In this document: positions 1-11,681 of the stretch, in pieces
How the letters are laid out: the number at the start of each line of letters is the position of its first letter
Numbering within the stretch: position 1 is the first letter of the stretch
Assembly: GCA_029204225.1 (NCBI GenBank)
Contig: CM055097.1
Location: 31,137,599-31,201,598, forward strand
Origin: Diphasiastrum complanatum
Taxonomy: Eukaryota > Streptophyta > Lycopodiopsida > Lycopodiales > Lycopodiaceae
Direction of reading: 5' to 3'
Length of the DNA stretch: 64,000 nucleotides
The notes under the pieces: generated by a model
What the model was told of the DNA's origin: nothing
The model's database searches: none
The model's input: the letters and a program-made list of their open reading frames with translations, nothing else
Translations under genes and position numbers: made by a program

Positions 1-539
1 TTTCATAAAGAATGATAAAAGTACAAAGAAATTAATGCATTAGCATAGCCTCCTCCGCGAGTTAGAGAGAGAGTGCAAAATTCAAGCATACAAGGTTAAA
101 GATCCAAATTGACAAGAAGTAGCTTCAATGCTTGGTTCATCATAAAAAATTGTGAGAGAACCCTCATACATTTGTGGTGGATGGAATAACTCGTGGTAGA
201 GCTAGCATTCATCTACTTTGTTCCACATCTAAAAGTGCAAACTAACAAATTATGACATATGTCACTTTACTTGCATATCTATCTACCTACTTTTACCATG
301 TGGCAATTTCTAAACTAGAATTGTCCAAATCACTATGCATGTGTCCATTACACTTTGTGTATGCTTTGCATGTCACTTTGGAACACTTACAACATTTGCA
401 TGTGATATGACTCGTGTTTCTACAAGCCTATAATTGACATTTCTATGTCAAACTTCTATATGCATGTTGTACTTGACCAACTAGATCTCATATAGCCATG
501 TAGCTCGAGTTTCCTCTAGGCCAAATTTGGCTTTTTTAA

Positions 540-2190
540 TATAGAACATTACATACATGTAGAGAAAACTTTATCACAAACAAAGATAGATGATTTTCCA
601 TTTTCAACAGTACATCTATAGGAGCTACTTCTCTCGATGATTTTTTCCATTTCATGACCGTATTGTAATGTTGCTTCACTTGCTTCTTCGTCATCGGTCC
701 TGCAGCCTTTTCTTCATTCAATACAACTACTTTAGGCAGTTTTATTGTTGGTTCTTCAGGAATATCTCGGATTCCAATCTCATAGGATCCATATGATTTA
801 GGATCTGCTCATCTGTAAGTTTTGCATTTTCATCGTAAGACAAGGCGTGACTGACATGGATGAGTTCATCTTCAATCGGATCTGTTGATATCCAATCTAC
901 GTTCATCATGTTCACTGAAAAAGTGATTGGCGTATCCAAAGTTCGGTTTGGTGAAGGAATCTCGCTCAAATCAGATTGACTATCTCGTTGACACATATAG
1001 CCTGCTATACAATCCACTGTTGCAAGAACTTGGTTCCAATTGACAATATCAATTTGAGAGTCATAATGAACTCCCAAATTCTTTACATGTTGATCATATG
1101 TATGATATGTTTTGTTGGTGAATAATCATCCTCTTTTTGGACTACTGGCTTGATAGTCCAAGTGATTGGATCAACTTTGATTGCATGTTTCACGATTCTC
1201 AAAAGTGATTTTTTTGGTGCCCCATTTGTAGGTAGTAGGTCCTTGATATCAAAGCTTAGCATGCATTTACTGGATAATTCGAGGAATAAACAAGAAAAAA
1301 GTTGTTTCGTGTTCCATAGAATTGCACAGATGACAAATAGTATTCGTCATTCGTTGTTTCAATATTGGCGTGATTTCTCGCACAAATTGAACTCACCAGA
1401 CATTTTTTCGACTAGAAAAGGTCTTAGCAAACTTTTCTGTTGTGTTGCTACTCTTACCATGCACCACTTCCAAAGCTTTCAACTTCTCATTGAACTGAGA
1501 CTGCATCTTATCTAGCTGCATCTGCTACTTTTGAACAAGTTTCTCGAACTCGTTCATCATCAATTCCGCAGTAGCATTAATATACGTGGATGCAATAGTA
1601 GTGGATGTAGTAGTGGTTTTCCCTGTTGTATATGATAGCATTCCAATATTTGGTTCGTCATCAGAATCTTCATCCTCCTCTCGTATCTCATCATATTCAA
1701 TAGCATTTTATAAAGAAATATACTTAGTATGGTGTTTCAGCTCGTGTCCAATCCTCTTAGGTAGACCTGCTAAAAATCACATGATCATAGCATCGTCATT
1801 AATTAAATCAGAATCACACTCAGATTTGAGGTGCTTAACTCGTTCAATATAATCTCGTACTCCCTCTCTCTTTCTCATTTTAATTTTACTTAAAAGTAAA
1901 AAAGGATCTTCCATAAATTTTCTTGGTTTAAATCTTGTGACGAGGACTTGCTTAACAACTTCCCAATCTGTACGTTCTGTTTCATCTTGGTTATAAAACC
2001 AATCTTGTGCTGCTCCTGTTAAGACCATAGGAAATAGCTTAAGTTTATCTTTTGGAAAAACTTTGCCATTATATACCTCACATGATTCAGAATAGATTTT
2101 GGGAAATCTGACAGGATTCGGATAACTTATTATATTTTGGTATCTCTAATCGTGGTGATCTTCTAACGACAATTGGTGGAATGTCCATTG
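540..2190 (-). pseudogene. Decayed Ty3/gypsy-type Gag of element A
   Basis: Gag packages retrotransposon RNA into virus-like particles. The best segment is 2028-1777, with the plant gypsy Gag signature GAAQDWFYNQ followed by a short helical region ending in RDYIERVKHLKSECDSDLI. The same reading frame can be followed leftwards to about 1140 through several TGA, TAA and TAG codons. It includes a Glu/Asp-rich stretch, a Thr/Ser run near 1600 and a coiled-coil-like Gln/Lys-rich stretch near 1500. A further open piece (1077-742) probably belongs to the same polyprotein but has no domain I recognise. Protease, RT and integrase would lie left of the window. It sits downstream, on the minus strand, of the leader, primer site and LTR at 2200-4330, which fixes its orientation. 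Confidence 0.6.
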
Positions 2191-2199
2191 TGAATGAAT

Positions 2200-3534
2200 T
2201 CAATCAGACAATGAGATTGGATCTAGATTTTTCAATCAAATCCTATCTCAGATCAAATCTGTAAAAATTCTATCACTTGACAATAATCAGATTTCTGATT
2301 TTTTTGGAATGATCAAGCGATCGACACTTCTAAAATCAAACTTTTTTGGAATCAAATAAAAAATGTAACAGAATGTCCCAAAAATTTGACAGTGGCTAGA
2401 TCTACTAGATAAGAACCTATAAATAGTACAGACAAAGATTCTCTAGGTGAAGAATGACTTGGCGAAGGTTCTTCACTGTTATTTTGGATAAAAAATCATT
2501 GATCTTGTTATTTTTTGACAAATCTGACAAAAACAACCTTTGCCAACTTCATAGTGGATAAATTTGACACAAATAAAAATAGGGTAGAACTAGCAAAGGT
2601 TTTTTCTTATGAACAATAAGGTTTTTATAGCTTGGCAAGGATAAAATTAGACTTTTTGGATGATCTTGACAGATCTACTAACCTTAGCCGAAGTCCAAAA
2701 TTATGACATACGATAGTTAGAATCCTCAAAAAAGTAGGCAAAGGTTCAAGAGAAATATTATTATTTTTGCAAAAAAGTGGTCTTTTTGACAAAAATAGAT
2801 CAATATGACTACTGGCCTTGTCTTAACATTCGTCGAACTTGCTGATTATAAAAAAATAGTAAGTCGGACTAACACTGACTCTAGCGAATGTTTAGGCAAA
2901 GGTTCTTCTTGGAGAACTAATTTTTTTTGTAGAAAGGAATAATTTTTTCACAAAAAATTACCAACAACTAGATGAACAGTTACTTTGGCCTTTTATTTTT
3001 GGTATAAATCTTTGCCAACCTCACAGTAGACAGATCTGAATCACACCTATGTGCTGTACATCGGGCAAAGGTTCTTTTTCTATTTTTTTAGAGTTTTTGG
3101 TAGTTTTTTTAATTGTTTTTGTTCTGTTTCTAAAAATCTGCTGGGAATTAATCTTTGCTCTTAAATCTAAAGATATTCTGTATGAAATCGATCGTGCATG
3201 CAACTCGACAAAGGTTCGTTTCCAGAGAGCAAGAAGTTATCAAGTCTATTGATGAAATTGCCTTCTTCTTCACCAAATATGACAAAAATGAACAATTTTG
3301 TTATTTTATCTGATTTCTCATATCCAAATGGATCTTAAAAATTGTGATCTGTATGGCTTTCCCTACTCAACAATCAAATTAGATTTCAAACAAGAAAATC
3401 CACTCAAATCAAGCAAAAAAGCTCCCAATTTAACCTTAAGTTGCAATTTTAACCCTATTGATGCCAAAACAAAATGCCTAAATGTAAGCTAACATTCATC
3501 CAAACATGTTGCAAACTAAAAAATTAGTGTAGCT
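2200..3534 (-). other. Untranslated leader of element A with recurring 13-bp motif
   Basis: This is the interval between the primer site and Gag of element A. It has no convincing coding frame. It carries about ten scattered copies, in both orientations, of a motif close to GGCAAAGGTTCTT, for example near 2461, 2592, 2736, 2894, 3063 and 3207, and inverted near 2536 and 3009. Long leaders are usual in Tat/Athila-type gypsy elements. Confidence 0.5.
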
Positions 3535-3552
3535 CCTCAGCAACGGCGCCAA
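3535..3552 (-). other. Primer-binding site, tRNA-Asp type (element A)
   Basis: Read on the minus strand this is TTTGGCGCCGTTGCTGAGG, close to the complement of the plant tRNA-Asp 3' end. It lies directly beside the LTR end at 3555. Asp primer sites are typical of Tat/Athila-lineage Ty3/gypsy elements. Confidence 0.75.
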
Positions 3553-3554
3553 AT

Positions 3555-4330
3555 TGTAGTGGGCTATTTTTATTCTAGCCTCAACCCTAGATCCAAGCTC
3601 ACAAGCATCAAGGATACGAGGTTAGTTGTCATGCGGGGGTTCGTTCCCATGAGAGCGATAGCATATTCCAAAATACAGCATGTACATACTAATATTAAGA
3701 TCCATTAACACTAAGCATTAACACTAGATCCATTAACGCTACAATCATTAACACTACAATCATTAACCCTATTTCACAATGATAGAAACTCGCCCCTCTC
3801 TCTCCTCTTCTCTCTTATCAAAAGCATAAGAACATTTAATCCCAATAAACATCAAATCCAACAATTAGAATACAAAGGAAGCTTGAGAGATGGAGGAAGA
3901 GAGATAGAGAGCAAAGACATTCTTGATCCATTCCATAAGAGGGCCAACCTGCTTGTATTGAAATGAAGAGAAAACATGTACAATGATTTGAATTAACCAC
4001 TTATATAGTGGATTGAGGATCTGGGTGCCTCAATTCCTATTGACTATTTCTAACCTAAGCATTTAAAAAGTGGAGGGAACCCATTCATTAATTGGAGAAC
4101 CCAATTTAAAAACAAATTTTGGTGGGAACCCCTATTTTATTCACTAACTTGACTTTTAGGCCCTACGACATTAAAAGTCCTGCAAAAAGGCCTAAAGTCC
4201 TTTTATTGACTTTCTAATTGATCAAATCTCTATGTGATCATCGGGTTGGACTTACATACGCAGGGTGCCAAATCCCTCTCACGTATTAACTAGGGTTAGG
4301 GTTGCCTTGGGATCCGCAAACCCTCCAACA
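3555..4330 (-). repeat. 5' LTR of gypsy element A (776 bp)
   Basis: It begins TGTAGTGGGC and ends CCTCCAACA on the plus strand, the TG...CA form of an LTR. The left edge abuts the Asp primer site, so the element runs leftwards on the minus strand and this is its 5' LTR. The partner LTR is outside the window, so no target duplication can be checked. Confidence 0.65.
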
Positions 4331-5342
4331 GGGTTGAGTGTGGATATTCAGTTAGTACTTGGTTTTGATGCTTACTTTGAGGTTACCAATCTTGTTTAAT
4401 GGTGATTGAAGGTAGTTGAAATTTTGTTGATGTATAGTTGATTGTTGTGATAAGCATGGAATGGTTTTGGATTGAGGTTCTTGGATGAGAGGTAATTACA
4501 TGTTGTTTTCTTCTAGGAGTTGTCCATTTGTGGTTTGTGGTAAATGCATGAGAGTGAAGTGTAGTATGTTTGAGAGAGTTGTTGGAAATGTGTTGCTAAG
4601 TGTTGCTTGTTTGAGGATGCTTGGAAGTCAATGAATTGAAAGTGATGGTAATCAGTTTGGGAGCTTGCTTGCAGCTTGAGAGAGCCTCATTGTCAAGTGG
4701 GAGGTGTTGCAAGATGGGATAGGCTGTGTTTGGAAGAGATTTTTTTTATTAAGGAGCTTGTCATTGAGTTCTTGGGTTTGCTTTCTTTCGATGTGTACTC
4801 ATGATAAGTTGGGATCTTTTAGTTCGTGTGTGTTTGTTATTCTTCCATCTATGAGAGTAGGTTTGAATCATAAGTTAAGAATCTTCTCAAATCAATTGAT
4901 CATGATCTATGTCATTCCATCTTTCATGATAAAAGAGTTATCTTTCGAGCCATGTAGGTACTAAGTACCTCTTAGTATTTTCTTTCATTCTACTGATGAT
5001 TGTCATGCTGGACCATAAAATCATTCCTATTGAGAACTCATCAAATAACCTTGTTGCTCATTGATCTATGAGGAATAATCATAGATCATTTTTTGGAATC
5101 GATGAGAGCTCACATGCGTTCACATTTGAGACAGACAATAATAATGGCTAATCATGATTTTGTTAGTAGATTATAAGATTGTGAAAGCTACTTTCAAGCT
5201 AGCATTTTTTCACACTTCAAGACTTTTTTGTGTGTACAATGTGCAGTTGGTTTTGAACTCGTAGTTTCAATTGAGCTATCACTTCTAAAGGTTCATACTT
5301 CAACCCTTCTGCCTGCATTTTGAGATTTCACAGACTTGCTAC
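4331..5342. other. No recognisable gene
   Basis: AT-rich anonymous sequence. The 86-codon open frame at 4704-4964 has no recognisable motif and looks like chance. A tRNA-like string near 5250 was considered and rejected. This may be target DNA of element A or decayed interior of element B. Confidence 0.4.
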
Positions 5343-5418
5343 GGCCAACCAGGACCTACCTGATTTGCGGCCTATGTAGGCCAACCAGGACCTAACTACT
5401 TGATTTGCGGCCCATGTT
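5343..5418. repeat. Two-copy tandem duplication (36/40 bp)
   Basis: Two adjacent copies of a unit starting GGCCAACCAGGACCTA and running through TGATTTGCGGCC. The second copy has a 4-bp insertion. Confidence 0.7.
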
Positions 5419-5763
5419 GTTAATTGCCAACAATAAAATTGTCAATTTTGAAAGTGTTTTTTTTTTCTTCTTTTTCATCATTTATGGAGAGTGTTAACCA
5501 AATCCGACCTCTATGAAACACCAAAGCGGGCCGTCCACCATCCGTGGTTGAAATACACTGCCTTGGTTAAGAGTCGTACTAGTCACACCCACCGTCGGAA
5601 ATGCCTAGCGAAATACCACCGCTTATCAAACAAGGCAGTGCATATAACTTGCACCCCATGAACACTCTATACAGCAAGAAAATATAACAAAAAAGAAGAA
5701 GACACCCCCATATCAAATTTCATGAGCACTAGCCTTTTTGCCAAACACCTCCTGTATGATCTT

Positions 5764-6228
5764 CTAAGGGCATAGCCTTACCATTGAGAATCACAAGACT
5801 TTAAAGGCACGTATTCATACACTAAAGTCCATACTTTATCAAAGGTCATGATCCTAGAGTTAAAGGCTATATCCTAGAAATCTAAAGGCACAGTCCTAAA
5901 ACTTGAAGGAAATACCCCTGAAATGAAGGGCATAATTCACATTTCGAGCCCTTATCTTGCTAGGGACCGAGAACTTGGAATGAGAAGTCGGCCCTAAGCT
6001 TTTAAGGTAGCATCTTGAACATTGGCGGTGCACTCCCTCAACCATAAGGGTGGTGTCTTACATTTTGAGAATTGGACCAAAGAACTTCAAAGGATGGATC
6101 CTTACAAGTCATAGGCTGCACAGTCCGAAACATTCAAGATGGTACCTTAGAACATAGGTAATGCCTTAATCATTGAAGGTGCCCAAACCCTACCAAACCT
6201 ACCTCTTAACCATTAAGGACTATCTGAA
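5764..6228. repeat. Degenerate ~20-25-bp tandem repeat
   Basis: About 17 successive units begin AAGG or AAAGG and end near CCTNAANCATTG. Examples are AAAGGCACAGTCCTAAAACT near 5890 and AAGATGGTACCTTAGAACAT near 6140. The units are strongly diverged but the phase is kept for about 460 bp. No open reading frame crosses it. Confidence 0.55.
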
Positions 6229-6477
6229 AGCTGAATTGATGGAGAAAGAGACATTAGTGAGATCATAGCATGAACTAGCAGTCAGAGATTTGAGAACAGA
6301 AACATGAACCTAGATAGCTAGCGGATCATCGAACCAAAGTGCTAGCACCCCCTCCTTACAATCGTACTTCTGAGAGCCTGGAAAACTCTCATCGGCTCGG
6401 GAGCACGAGGTAACAAAGAAGGCCCTCAAGATTGGATGTGGCAGGTCATATGTTACTCACGTAGGGCATAATCACCA

Positions 6478-6783
6478 TCAGTGGTGGTTCCCCTTGATCC
6501 TTTTAGGACTTTTTGGTTGGTGGACTAATCCCCTGTCGAAAAATACCCTAACAGGCTTTGAGTCAGAACTAGATTCAGAAGACGTAGATTTCGATGTGTC
6601 TAAAGGATTTGGCAAATTAGCAAACTTCTCCTCGAAGAAATTTACAAATGATAAAGAGGCATTATAGAGGTTATCAAAAGCTTGTGGGCTTAATTTATTT
6701 CTTACAGACAAATTTTGTAAACTCTCAAGATACTGATTTTGAGCTTTCCTATAAGCTTCTAACTGCTTTCCCATTTTATCCAT
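6478..6783 (-). pseudogene. Gag-like or leader ORF fragment of element B
   Basis: A 101-codon frame starts MDKMGKQLEAYRKAQNQYLE and looks like a short amphipathic coiled coil followed by a Ser-rich, then basic, tail. It begins about 110 bp inside the primer site and LTR at 6889-6911, where the first ORF of a minus-strand gypsy element would be expected. I see no zinc knuckle or enzyme. The family assignment rests on position only. Confidence 0.35.
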
Positions 6784-6888
6784 TTTTGTTCAATGGTTAC
6801 GTCCGGTTAACCTTGCGCATACATTACATGAACAAAGATTCATAGAAGACTTGGTACACTTAAAAATCACAAAAGATGAGATTTGTCT

Positions 6889-7400
6889 CCTCGGCAATGA
6901 TGCCAAGTTATGTGGTGGCCTATTCGTTATAGCTTTCCACGATAATGGTAAAAATGTGTAGTATAAAAGGTATATCGTTCCCCTAGAGAGAGATAAATCT
7001 TCTCTTTTGAATTATAAGTGTAAAATGAATAATTTCGGAGGTAAGGTATGTGATATTCACGGTTGAGTACCACGATGAAAAGGCTGATTATCCACAGATA
7101 TTGGTATAAATTGACATCCAGTAACACCAATGTGAAACGATATGGTCAAGAATTTAGAGTGAAGATGGTACTTTATCTTTCAGACAACCAGGATAAATAA
7201 TAATAAGATTTCAATCCACTTAATCTCACATTTTCTTCTATAAGAATAAGACGACTAAGACACAATGGTATATGAGGTAAAGGGTTGGATTTCATGAGAA
7301 GTGATGTTATGAAATTGTCACAAACATGTAATTTGTTGACTTTCTTTGGTAAAACATTCAATGGTTTTTGGCTATTCATCATGCAAAGTTATCTATTTCA
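6889..7400 (-). mobile_element. Element B: Asp-type primer site and LTR fragment
   Basis: Near 6889-6907 the minus strand reads a diverged copy of the Asp-tRNA primer site (TTGGCATCATTGCCGAGG). Three bases away the plus strand starts TGTGGTGGCCTATT, similar to the TGTAGTGGGCTATT start of LTR A. Both LTRs also share a GTTCCC...GAGAG.GATA block about 70-100 bp in. The far LTR end was not identified; 7400 is approximate. This is a decayed relative of element A. Confidence 0.5.
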
Positions 7401-8400
7401 CATTTCAAAACTAACAATGTCCTAGCTTTTATATTGCTGTAACATTTATGATATGCAAAATTCTGACTTCACAATATTCATAATTATATAATGTTTATAA
7501 TTTCAAAATATTTATAAGTTTGCTATTTCATATTAATATGCATTATATTCCTCCAAAATTGTTAGAAGAAAGACACATATTAGTAAAAACTAATCTAGAA
7601 CTTTGTGTACTTAATAAATGGAAGACATTGGCCCAACATGTTTTACTGTACCATCGATAAAAGCCTACAAGGGTAGGAGGTAACAAAAGATAAATAATTT
7701 AAACTGTTTTACCTCAAGTCACTAGGAATTGTCACCTCCTTTAGGCAGAATAGGTGATATGACCAATCATATGAAACATGAATGGAGCATCTAAATTACA
7801 AAAGAAATCCCTAACTACATGTAATAGGATCATTTGATATGATGACCCATATTGAAAGAATAAAAAATCAAAGTGGTTCTATATGCTTAAAAGTTTGATA
7901 TAAAAACCTACAAATGTATCATGTCTCATTCCCAATCCATATTCCAAAAACTTGTTAAATAAACAACCTTCGTTCAATTAACTACATAGTTTTAAATCCC
8001 AAAGTACTGAACAAGTCTCAAATTTTCAACAGATCTTCTCCTTATTTTTTCTGCACTATTGTCTTGTTATTGTTCCTAATTTCTTGAATACTACCACTCA
8101 CCTATCTATATGTACTACAATAACACTTCTCGATCAAGTTCTGACTAAAATGATTATCACCATGTAACATAAACATGGAAAATCACAGGTACCTATGACT
8201 ATAACACAAATTTTTTTTAATCTTTTTGATGGAATCAAATCGAAAATGGAACAGGCTGAAAGTTCTATCAATTACTATGTTTAGTTTTGAACGATGTTTG
8301 CAAATTTCGAAACTGTATAAAAAAATAAAAAAAACATCCCACCTTAAATGAATACCTGAGTTTTGATATATAATAAAACAAATTTTCCTCGCATGTGCAA
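7401..8400. other. AT-rich sequence without recognised gene
   Basis: No motif, repeat or convincing frame. A 78-codon minus-strand frame at 8183-8419 contains a possible splice acceptor (AAACTCAG near 8363), but the peptide is not informative. Confidence 0.4.
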
Positions 8401-8682
8401 TTACATAAACCGCACACAATAATATGTGAACATATAGTGTTCATGTAACCAAAATACTAGTTTAAGACAAAGATCAGCTTTTGGTCTTCCTTGCAATATT
8501 TCCAACAAAACTTTGAATCTATAAGCACAAAAACTTTCTAACATATTAAAATATTGACTACAACAATTTTCTTCAACTAGTTTTCTAAACACAACTTTGA
8601 GCCAACTTATATTTTTTTGTTCAAATTCATAAATAACTATGGTACATAGATCAATAAAGATACATAGCAAAATCAATAACAT
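8401..8682 (-). pseudogene. Unrecognised coding-like fragment
   Basis: A 93-codon minus-strand frame whose middle, FNMLESFCAYRFKVLLEILQ followed by GRPKADLCLKL, has a balanced, protein-like composition in an otherwise low-complexity AT-rich setting. I do not recognise the family. It may be an exon of the decayed gene cluster that follows. Chance cannot be excluded. Confidence 0.25.
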
Positions 8683-8892
8683 AAATAAATAAATACAATA
8701 ATAACATATCTAATTTACAAAAATTTCAGAATCTTGTATTTTTTAACTAGTGTTTTTTGTTCATAATTTTATCTCTTTCTTTTATCAATATTTGTGTTGC
8801 GCCTACTACTAACATGTCTTTTTATCTGCAGATTATGAAATTCTACATAACAATTGCAATCAAATACAAAACTTTTTTTCTAAAACAAAAAC

Positions 8893-9480
8893 ATGACAAC
8901 TCCAACAAACGGTGATATTGTAAAAAATTCTAATATTCATGAACAAAACAGAAATTGGACACCTATAATGACAGTTGCATTAAAAACATTGCTTGAAACT
9001 CATCCTACTTATACTTGAAAACAAATTATGATAGAATTCCATCACATTTTTTGAAACAGAACATACTTCCGCAACTATATTTTATTGTATTAGAATACTT
9101 AAAAAAGAAGCTCGTTATCAACATGGACATGTGATATGACAAACTATATTGAAGAACTTGTTCAACAAGCACCAGCATTATTCAAAAAACATATCATTAA
9201 CAAATTCCAAACAAGATTTCCTATTGCTCTAATGAAAAACGAACGTATTTTATATCGTATACGAAAAGCATTAAATAGCAATAATTACATAAACAGTACA
9301 CGTATCACAAATATAAGCAACTCTTCTCAAAAAGTTAGACTCAACAAACAATATTGGACTCACGATTTAATATTAGTTATTAGACAATTAATTTTACAAT
9401 ACTTGACAAGTCAAGACCAAACCCTTTGAACCCTTCAATTTATAGCATAACATGTAAGAAAAAAGCTGTATAAAGTCTTA
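8893..9480 (+). pseudogene. Decayed gene with three SANT/Myb-like modules
   Basis: SANT/Myb modules are small three-helix DNA- or histone-tail-binding domains. Three in-frame tryptophan codons (8956, 9124, 9355) each open a module of similar layout: W-T-x-x-[ML], a leucine-rich helix of about 15 residues, then a helix like TWKQIMIEF or FKKHIINKF, then an Arg/Ile-rich helix such as ERILYRIRKALN. Module 1 is interrupted by TGA at 9016 exactly where a Trp codon is expected. A one-base shift near 9055 and its compensation before 9124 also break the frame. A 97-codon open piece (9136-9429) covers module 2 and the start of module 3. The candidate start is 8893. A pyrimidine tract with TGCAG at 8829 could be an upstream splice acceptor. 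The closest family is not known to me. Confidence 0.4.
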
Positions 9481-9913
9481 CAATATAGAGTACCATAAAG
9501 CGAAGCAAGTTTTAGGACACTCAGCTATTACCTGCCACCATCCCACAAAACACAACTGCACAAGTTAGTTACGTGAGAAAGATAAGTGTCATAGCTGAGC
9601 ATCATGTGTTATCCATGTCCAAAAAAAGATTAACTACAGGTTGGGAAGCTAAGTCGTGGTTTCCGGCTCCCTTTGGGATGCCTGCGCTACAATATTTGCT
9701 TCTTGTGTGATTGTGAAATTTGATGAAAATCTTTCGACAATACTTATTTGCAGCTTGACAACACTGCTAGGAAAAATAAATACAGAAAAAAAAAAATTCA
9801 AAAAAGTAAAAATAGAAATTTTTAAAAAGCTACATATGTACAAAGATCATATATATAGAGGTGGCTTGAGTTCCTAACTTATTTATCATGTGGATAGAGT
9901 TGTGGCCTTATCA
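9481..9913. other. No recognisable gene
   Basis: This may be interior sequence of the copia remnant whose primer site lies at 9914. The short frames at 9649-9877 on both strands carry no motif. Confidence 0.35.
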
Positions 9914-10300
9914 GCTCTGATACCACCTGATGGAATGGAACGAAAGGATGATTGTAATTAAAAATAATACATCCAATCTTCCCTATCATGCATTTTATAA
10001 TTAGCAATACATTCTGCCCTTTAACAAAACCGTATAAAGACAGATGCCATACTGGTCAGTACAAGAGCAAAAAGAATGTATTAAGTTCACATAAGCTTTC
10101 TACATGTACAAAGCTATCTTTCATTATATAGATAACAAGAGACATGACTTTAGCATTAGTGCTAGGTACTAGGGCAAATCCATGCCATACTAGCCCCAGG
10201 TGCTCCCACGAAAGTCGTAGGGAGTCCAAGCACCTTATGGCTTGGGCAAATCCATGCCGTACAAGCGCGCCAAGGTCAAGCTCTTACAAAATTCACAACT
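9914..10300 (-). mobile_element. Copia-type primer site and LTR remnant
   Basis: GCTCTGATACCA at 9914-9925 is the inverted initiator-Met primer site found in most plant copia elements. Two bases later TGATGGAATGG could be the LTR edge, giving a minus-strand element. Inside, the string GGGCAAATCCATGCC occurs twice (near 10172 and 10245). The right LTR edge and any pol sequence were not found, so the limit at 10300 is approximate. Confidence 0.4.
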
Positions 10301-10509
10301 TACTCAAAAGAAACCACTCTTAAGTCCAATATATCATGTCGTTGTTATAAGTGTTATAACTAACAACTTATCAGTTTAAAAGATGATAAACGCAAGTACT
10401 CTTCGTAACTATTTATAAGAGTAATAATCTAAAGTCTACTGTAAATATCTTGATGTATGCATAAACTGTCACATATTATCGAAAACATCATTCAAATTGG
10501 TGTTACCTC

Positions 10510-10815
10510 ATATGGCTTCATACCTGGATGCGATTTGAAGAGATTTTCAGCGAGCTACACATCTCCAATCACTTTAAGCAAGATCTTCCTGATATACTAG
10601 TAATTACACACCGAGAATAATGAGTTAAAGGTAGCGTGTTATGGTTATAAGAGTATCGTATCGTAAAAAAGATGTTAATCGTCAATAGAACGTCATTCGT
10701 TTTGCAAGCCGGTGTTGGTATCTTAAAAAGCCATAAACACGTCTTTACATTACTTCATATCTTGATTTCCAGCACATTTTGCAAATAGTACAATTGTTTT
10801 GGTATCATTATTTTC
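10510..10815 (-). pseudogene. Unrecognised decayed exon
   Basis: One minus-strand reading frame from about 10815 to a GT splice donor near 10506 reads as protein if several TAG, TAA and TGA codons are ignored. Clear stretches are LFAKCAGNQDMK at the start and YIRKILLKVIGDV followed by LAENLFKSHPGMKPYE at the end. The stops are of the kind made by C-to-T or G-to-A change. I do not recognise the family. It lies in the cluster of intron-containing relic genes and has the same decay pattern. Confidence 0.35.
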
Positions 10816-11053
10816 AAGGTTGATACTACTAATATTGCTTAATAGAACCTGTCAATATGATAACCAGAGACACTACATTATATTACAATTCTTATGAACA
10901 ACCATGTATTTCATTCTCTATCAATGTTAGTATGTGCAATTGAGATAATATAGAAGTACGTTGGGCAGCCAACTGTGAGTAGTATTGAGCCAAAACAGTG
11001 TTATGCATTGCATGTATACTCATATAATATTGCTTTTGATACAAAATAGCAGG

Positions 11054-11173
11054 TAGAGCGATGGTGCACTGATCCGCTGTCACCATGCATTCTGAAAAGT
11101 GAGAATATGCACAAAGAGCGATGGTGTATTGACTCGCTGTCAGCATGCATTCTTAAAAAGCGGAAATCCGCAC
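11054..11173. repeat. 60-bp tandem duplication (two copies)
   Basis: Copies start at 11054 and 11114, both with AGAGCGATGGTG and GCATGCATTCT at the same offsets. They are about 80 percent identical by eye. Confidence 0.8.
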
Positions 11174-11625
11174 ATAAGGCAAGCATCAACTTATACAATC
11201 ATGTAAGAATCTGAAGCATTTCAGGAAGCACGTAGAAGTGCGATCTACCACTCCATAGTAAAATGCTGGCCAACAGCCCATTACTTTACCAAAGTAACCT
11301 CAAAGCTATACATTCATCAACGATTTTCCTATCAAGTGTGCCATCACTGTTCAGAAGCAACATTTTCAAATCGATATTAAGTATCATACCTCAGTAATTG
11401 TGGAGGTGTGAGGCTGAGGCAGCGCTCAATTGCAGTAGGAATTCAAGTATCCCACCAAAAAAAAATGGTTTTTTGAAAAAAAAAAGAAATTCTTGGGGGG
11501 TCATCCAACTTAGCATAACAATTTGAGACAATTTAATGGCATTGTTTTTGAAGAGACAACATAAGAAACCTTTCCAACAAAAACTCATGGAGCATTTATA
11601 ATAAAATTTGTATAAAATAGAGTCC

Positions 11626-11628
<3 letters not shown>
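11174..11628. other. No recognisable gene
   Basis: Anonymous sequence. A 78-codon minus-strand frame (11391-11627) is driven by A/T runs and has no motif. Confidence 0.4.

Positions 11629-11678
<50 letters not shown>
11629..11678. repeat. (GA)n microsatellite
   Basis: About 25 uninterrupted GA repeats. Confidence 0.95.

Positions 11679-11681
<3 letters not shown>

Noticed and set aside
1150-1515. 121-codon plus-strand frame
   Set aside because: Complement of the decayed Gag of element A, which continues on the minus strand with Gag-like composition.
5230-5330. Possible tRNA-derived SINE (GGTTTTGAACTCG and TTGAGCTATCACTT)
   Set aside because: It resembles an inverted tRNA B box and A box, but the anticodon arm is missing, and no tail or target duplication is visible.
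10892-11198. Two overlapping minus-strand frames with repeated peptide phrases
   Set aside because: They are explained by the 60-bp tandem duplication and have no other coding signal.
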